Below, piece by piece: positions 1 to 5,549 of a DNA stretch of 6,372 nt. The first letter of the stretch is position 1. The number at the start of each line of letters is the position of its first letter. The position numbers and the translations under genes are program-made. The DNA is taken from assembly GCA_946885645.1 (NCBI GenBank), contig CAMPGU010000241.1, positions 1 through 6,372 on the forward strand. The letters are read 5' to 3'. Below the pieces are notes generated by a model that had not been told where the DNA came from, made no database searches, and saw only the letters and a list, made by a program, of their open reading frames with translations. The stretch comes from an uncultured Haloferula sp. (GTDB lineage: Bacteria; Verrucomicrobiota; Verrucomicrobiae; Verrucomicrobiales; Akkermansiaceae).

Positions 1-20
1 CCCCCCAATCCCCCCGAAAT

Positions 21-470
21 ATGAGAACCGCATCCCCCCTGCGGTCTTCGAAAGGGAACGGCTTCTCACTACTGGAACTTGCCGTAGTGATCGCCGTCAT
101 CCTGTCGTTGACCACCGTACTGCTTCTGGGCGCCCGTGCTTGGAAAAATGGTACCGATCGAACCGGCTGCATCATGAACATCCGCGAGGTGCAGATGTCC
201 GTCCGCTCTTACCAGAACCTCTACGGCTACAGTGCCGGCGGCATGCCCTATGCCGAGGAGGGCACCCAGGACATCGGTGCTCACCTCCTCGCGAAAGGCT
301 TTATCAACGCCAGGACCTTCGACGCGATCCAAGGCAGCGAGCCCTGCGCGGGCGGCGGCGAGTATGAGCGCGAGCATCCCGATGTCTTCCCCCCGGACGG
401 CCAGCTCTATATCTCCTGCTCCCTGGCGGCTCAGAAGGATCATGTGCCGGATCCGGAACTGGAGTGGTAA
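21..470 (+). CDS. Type II secretion / type IV pilin-like pseudopilin (prepilin N-terminal methylation domain)
   Basis: This 149-residue protein has a class III prepilin leader. A short basic leader (residues 1-14, ending KGNG) is followed by FSLLELAVVIAVIL. By family rules, prepilin peptidase would cut after Gly14 and methylate Phe15, and Glu19 is the conserved +5 glutamate for subunit assembly. The hydrophobic helix runs from about residue 15 to 37. The rest is a small soluble head with three cysteines (50, 109, 133), so one disulfide is possible. The segments CIMNIREVQ, RSYQNLYGY and CSLAAQKDHVPD resemble the many small pseudopilin-like proteins of Verrucomicrobiota, though I cannot search this. 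The likely role is a minor subunit of an envelope-spanning secretion or pilus machine; the substrate is unknown. No other secretion genes are visible. The ATG at 21 is the only start giving a proper leader. Only 20 bases precede it, with no clear ribosome binding site. It converges with rmuC, 24 bases between stops. Confidence 0.88.
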   Translation: MRTASPLRSSKGNGFSLLELAVVIAVILSLTTVLLLGARAWKNGTDRTGCIMNIREVQMSVRSYQNLYGYSAGGMPYAEEGTQDIGAHLLAKGFINARTFDAIQGSEPCAGGGEYEREHPDVFPPDGQLYISCSLAAQKDHVPDPELEW

Positions 471-479
471 GCTCCGGAT
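451..479. other. Inverted repeat at the convergent ends of the pseudopilin and rmuC genes
   Basis: ATCCGGA (451-457) and TCCGGAT (473-479) form a perfect 7-base inverted repeat with a 15-base loop that contains the pseudopilin stop codon. A competing stem (GGAG 461-464 with CTCC 472-475) shares the right arm. No T-run follows on either strand, so it is not a classical intrinsic terminator. It could still stall convergent transcription, or be chance in GC-rich DNA. Confidence 0.3.
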
Positions 480-494
480 TGAAGCACCGCTCGC

Positions 495-1973
495 TCAGAG
501 TTCCAGAGCCGAACGAAGGTCGGAGGCCACGGAAGTCGCCTTCTCCTTCGGATCGGCGACGAAGGCGAAATCCTCGAGCCCTCCCGGCTCGCCGGCCGCC
601 GCGGCAGCGGGCAGGCGCGGGGCTTTTTCAATCGGCTCCAAGTCCGGCAGCGTGGCATTTTCCGCGGCAGCCTGCAGATCCTCGAACTTGCGGGCGGTGC
701 TGAGCACGCGGGTCTCATAAGAGCCCACCGCGGCATTGTAGTGACCCACGGCGCTTTCGAGGGACTTGCCGAGCTTCCCGAAATGTCCGGCCAGTGTGGC
801 CAGGCGCTCGTGCAAGGTGCGGCCCAGGGCGGAGATCTCGCGCGCGTTTTCCGCGAGCGCCTCCTGCCGCCAGCCGTAGAAGACGGCACGCAGCAGGGCG
901 ATCAGCGTCGTCGGTGTGGCGAGGATGATCCGCTGCTCCACCCCGTGCTCGATCAAACGGGGATCGACCTGGAGAGCCGCCGAGAAGAACGATTCGCTCG
1001 GGAGGAAGAGCACCGTGAATTCCGGAACGTGGTCGAACTGGGAGGTGTAGTTCTTCGAGGAGAGCTGGTTCACGTGGGTGCGGACCTGCCGGGCGTGGCG
1101 CTGGAGCGACTCCTCGCGCAGGCGATCGTCGGTTGCTTCGAGGGCGTCCAAATATCCATCCATCGGCGTCTTGGAATCCACCACGATGGTTTTTCCGCCG
1201 GGTAGGCGGATCACCAGGTCGGGACGCAGGCGCTTGCCCTCGTCGTTGACGCTGCTGGTCTGGGTCTCGAAATCGCAATGCTCCTGCATGCCCGCCAGCT
1301 CCACCACGCGGCGGAGCTGGATTTCTCCCCATTGGCCACGGCCCACGGGCTGGCGCAGGGCCTTCACAAGCTGGGCGGTCTCCCGCTGGAGGCCCAGCTG
1401 GCCTTCGGAAAGCGCCTTCACCTGCGTCTTAAGCTCCACGTAGGCCCCTTCCCGGGCCTTCTCGATTTCGCCGATGCGGCTTTCAAATTTCCCGAGCGAT
1501 TCGGCCACCGGTTTCACGAGGTTCTCGATCGCCTGTTTGCGCTGCTCCAAGTCTCCCTTCGCCTCCTCCGTATGGGACTGCAGCGAGGTTTTCGCGAGCT
1601 GGAGGAACTGCTCGGAGGAGAACTTCAGCGCATCCGCGGACAGCGCCTTGAAGGTATCGGAGAGCCGCAGCTCCGCCCGCTCAAGCAGCGCCTGTTTTTC
1701 GGCGGCGGATTTCGTTTCGTCCTCCAGCCGGGTCTTCACCTCCGCGAGCTGGGTGCGGAAGGCCTGGCAATTCGCCTCGTGCTGTGACGATTCCGAAACG
1801 GCGGCGGCATGGCGAGCTTCCAGCTCCGTCATCCGGCGTTCGTCGGATTTGATACGCTCCTCCAGGCGCACGCGGCGGCCGGAGAGGGCCAGCACCGTGA
1901 TCAGACAGCCAAACAGGATTCCGGCGAGGGCGCTGAGGATCCAGGGCAGGGCGGCTTGGAGTTCGGGAGGCAT
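495..1973 (-). CDS. rmuC: RmuC-family DNA recombination / genome-stability protein
   Basis: This 492-residue protein has the usual RmuC layout. A membrane segment (about residues 5-31, [18 protein letters not shown]...) is followed by a long charged coiled coil (about 33-200), then the RmuC domain (about 205-430). Recognisable blocks are [19 protein letters not shown] (211-229), the HCDFETQ region, [11 protein letters not shown] (324-334) and [15 protein letters not shown] (350-364). Pro251-Asp252 followed by Asp266-Ser-Lys268 fits a PD-(D/E)xK nuclease-like core, as proposed for the family. E. coli RmuC limits inversions between short inverted repeats; a nuclease role here is inferred. The C-terminal tail (about 440-492) is Ala/Pro/Glu-rich and looks disordered. 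The ATG at 1973 is chosen because it puts the membrane helix at the N-terminus and has AAGGA 11 bases upstream. An in-frame ATG at 2012 adds only 13 basic residues. The frame stays open opposite sodA as far as 2795, but that is a GC artefact. It is transcribed alone. Confidence 0.93.
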   Translation of the reverse strand: MPPELQAALPWILSALAGILFGCLITVLALSGRRVRLEERIKSDERRMTELEARHAAAVSESSQHEANCQAFRTQLAEVKTRLEDETKSAAEKQALLERAELRLSDTFKALSADALKFSSEQFLQLAKTSLQSHTEEAKGDLEQRKQAIENLVKPVAESLGKFESRIGEIEKAREGAYVELKTQVKALSEGQLGLQRETAQLVKALRQPVGRGQWGEIQLRRVVELAGMQEHCDFETQTSSVNDEGKRLRPDLVIRLPGGKTIVVDSKTPMDGYLDALEATDDRLREESLQRHARQVRTHVNQLSSKNYTSQFDHVPEFTVLFLPSESFFSAALQVDPRLIEHGVEQRIILATPTTLIALLRAVFYGWRQEALAENAREISALGRTLHERLATLAGHFGKLGKSLESAVGHYNAAVGSYETRVLSTARKFEDLQAAAENATLPDLEPIEKAPRLPAAAAAGEPGGLEDFAFVADPKEKATSVASDLRSALEL

Positions 1974-1979
1974 GGTTCG

Positions 1980-1990
1980 ATTGTTCCTTG
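1980..1990 (-). promoter_or_regulatory. Ribosome binding site of rmuC
   Basis: On the minus strand AAGGA lies 11 bases before the ATG at 1973. It is the only convincing Shine-Dalgarno-like sequence before any gene in the window, and it decides between the ATG at 1973 and the in-frame ATG at 2012. Confidence 0.5.
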
Positions 1991-1999
1991 CGGATGATC

Positions 2000-2028
2000 G
2001 CGCGCGGGGCATCGTTAGCCCGTCGCGC
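2000..2028. repeat. Imperfect dyad in the divergent rmuC-sodA intergenic region
   Basis: GCGCG and GGGC (2000-2010) face GCCC and CGCGC (2018-2028) across a 7-base AT-containing loop, ATCGTTA, with two mismatched positions in the stem. It lies 27 bases upstream of the rmuC start, so it could be a leader hairpin or a binding site. A second palindrome, CCGG-AGTA-CCGG, is at 2037-2048 on the sodA side. I see no convincing -35/-10 pair for either gene in the 114-base gap. Function is unknown and chance is possible at this GC content. Confidence 0.35.
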
Positions 2029-2087
2029 ACGCCCGACCGGAGTACCGGCCGCAGGGCGCGAACGCAAATCAAACCGATCCCACGACC

Positions 2088-2714
2088 ATGGCTCACACGC
2101 TTCCTGAACTCGGCTACCCCTCCAACGCGCTCGAACCCCACATCGACGCGCGCACCATGGAAATCCATCACGACAAGCACCACGCTGCCTACGTCACCAA
2201 TCTCAACAACGCCCTCGCCGGCAAGGGCGATCTGGAGTCCAAGAGCACCGAAGAGCTGATCACGGACCTGGGCTCCGTGCCGGAGGACATCCGCACCGCG
2301 GTGCGGAACAACGGCGGCGGCCACGTCAACCACACCTTCTTCTGGAAATTGATCGCTCCCGGCGGCGCGAAAGCTCCTTCGGGCGAGCTGGCCGCGGCCA
2401 TCGACAAGGCCTTCGGTTCTTTCGATGCCTTCAAGGAAGCCTTTGCCAAAGCGGCAACCACGCGTTTCGGCTCCGGCTGGGCATGGCTTTCCAAGACCGC
2501 CGACGGTCTCGCGATCTCCTCCACTGCCAACCAGGACAACCCCACCATGGGCCCTGATTTCGGCGGCACCAAGGGTAGCACCCCGATCCTGGGCCTCGAT
2601 GTCTGGGAGCACGCGTACTACCTTAACTACCAGAACCGCCGTCCTGACTACATCGCCGCCTTCTGGAACGTGGTGAACTGGGACGTCGTCGCGGCGAACT
2701 ACGCGGCTGCCTGA
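2088..2714 (+). CDS. sodA: Superoxide dismutase, Mn type of the Fe/Mn family
   Basis: This 208-residue enzyme converts superoxide to oxygen and hydrogen peroxide and is expected to be a cytoplasmic dimer or tetramer. It is full length for the bacterial family, and no signal peptide is seen. All four metal ligands are present: His27 (MEIHHDKHH), His82 ([11 protein letters not shown]), and Asp171 and His175 (DVWEHAYY). The gateway tyrosine is Tyr35, and Glu174 next to His175 is the usual dimer-bridging residue. Metal type follows the active-site glutamine. Here it is Gln149 in [11 protein letters not shown], with Gly at 77 in the GGGH motif, which is the Mn arrangement; Fe enzymes usually carry that glutamine in the second motif instead. 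Mn or cambialistic use is therefore inferred, not shown. The ATG at 2088 matches the family start ([10 protein letters not shown]), although no Shine-Dalgarno sequence precedes it. It is monocistronic, divergent from rmuC and convergent with lpdA, and is followed at once by a terminator. Confidence 0.97.
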   Translation: MAHTLPELGYPSNALEPHIDARTMEIHHDKHHAAYVTNLNNALAGKGDLESKSTEELITDLGSVPEDIRTAVRNNGGGHVNHTFFWKLIAPGGAKAPSGELAAAIDKAFGSFDAFKEAFAKAATTRFGSGWAWLSKTADGLAISSTANQDNPTMGPDFGGTKGSTPILGLDVWEHAYYLNYQNRRPDYIAAFWNVVNWDVVAANYAAA

Positions 2715-2737
2715 TCCCGCCAACGAGTTACTGGAGA

Positions 2738-2770
2738 AGCGGTCGGGAATTTCCCGGCCGCTTTCGTTTT
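2738..2770 (+). terminator. Rho-independent terminator of sodA
   Basis: AGCGGTCGGG (2738-2747) pairs with CCCGGCCGCT (2753-2762), giving 10 base pairs with one G-U and a 5-base loop AATTT. The T-rich tract TTCGTTTT (2763-2770) follows. It begins 23 bases after the sodA stop, where a terminator is expected. Confidence 0.82.
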
Positions 2771-2812
2771 GAGGCGAGAACGAGTGCTCGCCCAAGCCGA
2801 ATCCTGAAAATG

Positions 2813-2846
2813 AAAAGCCGCCCGCGCGAAGCGGACGGCCTTTTTT
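2813..2846. terminator. Probably bidirectional terminator between sodA and lpdA
   Basis: GCCGCCCGC (2817-2825) pairs with GCGGACGGC (2831-2839), with one mismatch, around the loop GCGAA. On the plus strand it is followed by six T (2841-2846). On the minus strand it is followed by TTTTCATTTT. It lies about 22 bases beyond the lpdA stop, so it should end lpdA transcripts and also back up the sodA terminator 50 bases away. Confidence 0.8.
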
Positions 2847-2862
2847 GGTTCCTGAGACCGGC

Positions 2863-4245
2863 TTAGAAGTGGATCGCGTGGCCCTCGGCGGCGAGGGTGG
2901 CCTCGTGGATCACCTCGCTCATGGTCGGATGGGCGTGGATGGTCGCGTGGATTTCCTCGGACGTGAGTTCCTGATCGAGCGCCAGGCCCATTTCGGCGAT
3001 GAGTTCGGTGGCGTTCTCACCGATGATGTGGGCACCCAGCAATTCGCCGTGCTTCTTGCCGAAGAGGAGCTTCGCGAAGCCGTCCGGCTCGCCGGAGGCG
3101 ATCGCCTTGCCGATGGCGACGAAAGGGATCTTCCCGACCTTGTACTCGATGCCTTCCTCCTTCAGGGCGCGCTCGGTCTTGCCGACGGAGGCGATCTGCG
3201 GGTGGCAGTAGGTGCAGCCGGGGAAAACGGTCACCTTCCGCGGGGTGTGGCCATCCACATAGAGGCCCTCGACGCACTGGACCGCTTCGAACGACGCGGT
3301 GTGCGCGAGAAGCGGCGGGCCGCTGACATCGCCGATGGCATAGACGCCGGGGATGGAGGTCTCGTAGCGGTCCCCGATTTTCACGAAGCCGCGCTCGGTG
3401 AGTTCGGGCTGGGTGCCGCCGGGCAGGACCGGCTGCACGCCGATCGCGACAAGCACCACATCCGCGGAAAGAACGCCTTTTTCCTTGGCGCCTTCCACGG
3501 TGACTTCCACGTGGGTGCCCTTGTCCTCGGTCTTGGTGATCTTGTGGTTGGAGAGACAGCGGATGCCTTGCTTGATGAAGGATTTCTCCAGCGCGTCGCC
3601 GATCTCATCGTCCTCCACCGGGACGAGGCGCGGGAGCATTTCGACCAGGGTCACCTTGGTGCCGAAGGCATTGTAAATGTAGGCGAACTCCACGCCGATG
3701 GCGCCTGCACCGATGATGATCATGCTCTTCGGCTGCTTTTCGAGCACCATCGCTTCCTTGGAACCGATGACAGTGGTGCCATTGAAGGGCAGCGGCGGCA
3801 GCGGGCGGGATTTGGCACCGGTGGCGATGATGATGTGCTTCGCCTCGGCGGCGGACTTGGAGCCATCCGCGGCGGTGACTTCTACCTTGCCGGGGGCGAC
3901 GATGGCACCGTGGCCTCGGACGTAGTCCACCTTGTTCTTCTTGAAGAGGAACTCGATCCCTCCCGCGAGCTTGTTGGAGACCGTGCGGGAGCGGCCGACG
4001 ACCGCGGACCAGTCGTATTGCAGGTTATCGAAGGAAAATCCGAATTCCTTGGCGCGATGGCTGAGGGTATGGAAAAGCTCCGCGTTCTTCAGCAGCGCCT
4101 TGGTCGGAATGCAGCCCCAGTTCAGGCAGGTGCCGCCCGCGCGGTCCGCCTCGACACAGGCGACCTTTTTTCCGAGTTGCGCGGCGCGGATGGCGGCGAC
4201 GTAGCCCGCCGGGCCGCCACCGATGACAATGAGATCGTAAGCCAT
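2863..4245 (-). CDS. lpdA: Dihydrolipoyl dehydrogenase (E3 of 2-oxoacid dehydrogenase complexes)
   Basis: This 460-residue cytoplasmic flavoenzyme re-oxidises dihydrolipoamide of E2 or glycine-cleavage H protein with NAD+. It is the standard length for class I pyridine nucleotide-disulfide oxidoreductases. Domains in order are: FAD-binding [14 protein letters not shown] (9-22); the redox disulfide [16 protein letters not shown] with Cys40 and Cys45; the NAD-binding [20 protein letters not shown] (179-198) ending in Glu202; the second FAD motif [14 protein letters not shown] (302-315); and the C-terminal dimerisation domain with the catalytic pair His439 and Glu444 ([13 protein letters not shown]). 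Everything needed for activity is present. One mild oddity is a second Cys-x-x-Cys in [12 protein letters not shown] (Cys344, Cys347). The ATG at 4245 is immediately before the FAD motif, and no Shine-Dalgarno is visible. No E1, E2 or H-protein gene adjoins it, so it may serve several complexes; which ones cannot be told here. Confidence 0.97.
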   Translation of the reverse strand: MAYDLIVIGGGPAGYVAAIRAAQLGKKVACVEADRAGGTCLNWGCIPTKALLKNAELFHTLSHRAKEFGFSFDNLQYDWSAVVGRSRTVSNKLAGGIEFLFKKNKVDYVRGHGAIVAPGKVEVTAADGSKSAAEAKHIIIATGAKSRPLPPLPFNGTTVIGSKEAMVLEKQPKSMIIIGAGAIGVEFAYIYNAFGTKVTLVEMLPRLVPVEDDEIGDALEKSFIKQGIRCLSNHKITKTEDKGTHVEVTVEGAKEKGVLSADVVLVAIGVQPVLPGGTQPELTERGFVKIGDRYETSIPGVYAIGDVSGPPLLAHTASFEAVQCVEGLYVDGHTPRKVTVFPGCTYCHPQIASVGKTERALKEEGIEYKVGKIPFVAIGKAIASGEPDGFAKLLFGKKHGELLGAHIIGENATELIAEMGLALDQELTSEEIHATIHAHPTMSEVIHEATLAAEGHAIHF

Positions 4246-4337
4246 GATTCGGGAGTGCGATGAAGTTCGCGCGGAGCGTGGTAGCGCCCCCCCGGATTGT
4301 CAAAGGGGAAGGCAGGGGCCGGAGGCACCGCTCGCCG

Positions 4338-4357
4338 GGCCGGGTGGCCGCCCGGCC
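4338..4357. repeat. GC-rich hairpin upstream of lpdA
   Basis: GGCCGGGT (4338-4345) pairs with GCCCGGCC (4350-4357), eight base pairs with one G-U and the loop GGCC. No T-run follows on either strand, so it is not an intrinsic terminator. It lies 93 bases or more from the lpdA start, just outside the transcript if the TTGACA at 4303-4298 is used. It could be a copy of a dispersed palindromic repeat or chance. Confidence 0.4.
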
Positions 4358-4450
4358 TTGCCGGAACTAGGGAAGATCCGGGGGCTGCCTCCCTCCGTGA
4401 GCGCCCGGGGAAGCGCCTCTTCTCCTACCCGTGCATTTATCTAAGAAACG

Positions 4451-4489
4451 GCGACTGTCATCAGTTGCATAATGCATTGATCCTACTGA
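4451..4489. promoter_or_regulatory. Nested inverted repeats, candidate operator
   Basis: Centred on A4471 is TGCAT-A-ATGCA (4466-4476). It is flanked by ATCA (4460-4463) and TGAT (4478-4481), giving a two-fold arrangement of about 22 bases with one base of asymmetry. TCAGT (4461-4465) also matches ACTGA (4485-4489). Just left, GCGACTG (4451-4457) pairs with CAGTTGC (4462-4468) around TCAT, with one G-U. It lies about 75 bases before the promoter -35 at 4564, where an activator or autoregulating LysR dimer could bind. Which protein binds, if any, is inference. Confidence 0.45.
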
Positions 4490-4563
4490 ACTTGCGCCCC
4501 TTATAAGCGGTAAGCCGTTGAAACGTAGGGGCCGCGGCGGTCTGTTTCATCCGGCGGGGGGTA

Positions 4564-4592
4564 TTGACGGGATGACCTTTAATAACTATTAA
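4564..4592 (+). promoter_or_regulatory. Sigma70-type promoter for the LysR pair
   Basis: TTGACG (4564-4569; five of six to consensus) and TATTAA (4587-4592; four of six) are separated by exactly 17 bases, in the most AT-rich stretch of the intergenic region. Transcription would start near 4599-4600, giving a leader of roughly 40 bases before the ATG at 4638. The call rests on sequence alone. Confidence 0.6.
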
Positions 4593-4637
4593 TCACCACT
4601 TCCCTGATATTGCTGTCCCTGCTCTCCCTTTGACCGC

Positions 4638-5549
4638 ATGCAGCTCGAACCCCAGCATTTGCGTGCTTTCAACACCCTGATTACCGAAGGCTCCGTCGCG
4701 CGGGCGTCCTTGGAATTGCGCACCAGTGCCTCGAACGTGCGCCGGATTTGGCAGAACCTGGAGGAGCAATTGGGCGAGAAGCTTTTTATCTCCAACGAGC
4801 GGGGAGAAACCGTCCCGACATCCGCAGCCAAGCTCCTGGGTCGCGAGATGAACCCGTTACTGGAAGAAGTCCGCCGCTTCGAGATCTCCGTAAAGCAAAT
4901 CCACCGTCACGGCCGCACGCTGCGGCTCGGAGCGGACCGCAATGTTTTCAACACCGGCCATTTCGGACGGCTCTTCAACACGTTGAGGCAGGACGACCGC
5001 TTCCGCATCTCCTTCGTGGAAGTGGCTGCCGAAGAGGGCAGATCGGCGCTGGAGGCGGGAGCTTGCGATCTTTTCTTCTCGGTGGACGGCACCGCCGGAA
5101 GGCGCTTCGAATCGCGGGACCTGCCCCCTCTTACATTGGACGTCGCCTACGAGTGTCCTCCGCTGAAGGAGCCCGCGGTCCGCCCTAGCGAGCTGGCGGA
5201 TCTGAGATGGTCGCTGGCCACCTTCGCCAAGACTTCCCTGGCACTCGACACCCTGAAGAAAATCGAGAGCTCCGGGGGCGGCAGCGGGAAATTGTGCTCC
5301 CAGCACCAGTTCCTGAGCTGGGCCGAAGATAGCCCCGGGGATGAAACCGAGGCGGTGGTATGCATCCGTCCGGCTTCCTTCAGCCGGTTACCCAGGGTCT
5401 CGTTCCTGCCCCTGGACCTGAACGTCGGCTATCCGCTCTGCGTTTCCTTTCTGAAGCAGCACCCCTACGAATTCCTACCTTCGATCGTGGAACAGATGAA
5501 CCGCGCCCTCGGCGATCCCTCCCATGGATCTGGACCTTACTTGCCTTGA
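4638..5549 (+). CDS. LysR-type transcriptional regulator with divergent helix-turn-helix
   Basis: This 303-residue protein has the usual LysR-type length and plan. A winged helix-turn-helix spans about residues 5-62 (LRAFNTLITEGSVARASLEL; then LEEQLGEKLFISNERG). A linker helix (about 62-90) follows, then an effector-binding domain that opens with HGRTLRLGADRNVF (91-104) and runs to about 290. It is expected to be a cytoplasmic DNA-binding protein acting as dimers or tetramers; the ligand and targets are unknown. The normally conserved SQPAVS at the recognition helix reads SASNVR (30-35), with RRIWQNLEEQLG following, so the DNA-contact surface is atypical although the fold appears intact. The ATG at 4638 gives a standard LysR N-terminus, and no ribosome binding site is evident. 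It sits 46 bases after the predicted promoter -10 and overlaps the next LysR gene by 26 bases, so the two are probably co-transcribed and translationally coupled. The C-terminal tail DPSHGSGPYLP is encoded within the overlap region. Confidence 0.87.
   Translation: MQLEPQHLRAFNTLITEGSVARASLELRTSASNVRRIWQNLEEQLGEKLFISNERGETVPTSAAKLLGREMNPLLEEVRRFEISVKQIHRHGRTLRLGADRNVFNTGHFGRLFNTLRQDDRFRISFVEVAAEEGRSALEAGACDLFFSVDGTAGRRFESRDLPPLTLDVAYECPPLKEPAVRPSELADLRWSLATFAKTSLALDTLKKIESSGGGSGKLCSQHQFLSWAEDSPGDETEAVVCIRPASFSRLPRVSFLPLDLNVGYPLCVSFLKQHPYEFLPSIVEQMNRALGDPSHGSGPYLP

Larger units (their letters stand above)
4246..4637. other. Divergent intergenic region between lpdA and the LysR pair
   Basis: This 392-base stretch has no credible gene; the short frames across it are compositional shadows. 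The half next to lpdA is very GC-rich and contains the hairpin at 4338-4357. The half next to the LysR genes turns AT-rich and holds the dyad at 4451-4489 and the promoter at 4564-4592. On the minus strand there is a perfect TTGACA (4303 to 4298), 53 bases upstream of the lpdA start, but the hexamer 17 bases further on (CACGCT) is a poor -10. A lpdA promoter there is only possible. A weaker plus-strand pair is TTGATC (4477-4482) with TATAAG (4502-4507), with 19 bases between. Confidence 0.6.

Noticed and set aside
741..2259. Several plus-strand frames of 120-261 codons opposite rmuC.
   Set aside because: All overlap the conserved RmuC frame, and their translations are Arg/Ser/Leu-rich low-complexity shadows; the longest also runs into the 5' end of sodA out of frame.
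1974..2795. N-terminal extension of the rmuC frame by 274 codons across sodA.
   Set aside because: It would run antisense through the whole dismutase gene and bury the RmuC membrane anchor in mid-protein. The ATG at 1973 has a ribosome binding site and the normal N-terminus.
2845..4263. A 472-codon open frame on the plus strand exactly opposite lpdA.
   Set aside because: It is the complement of a clearly real enzyme in GC-rich DNA. Its translation is Gly/Asp/Leu-rich with no domain, and it covers the true gene almost end to end, as a mirror frame does.
4501..4507. TTATAAG as the main -10 of the LysR pair.
   Set aside because: Its best -35 (TTGATC) is 19 bases away and the leader would be long. 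The TTGACG-17-TATTAA pair at 4564-4592 is better, so this is at most a secondary promoter.
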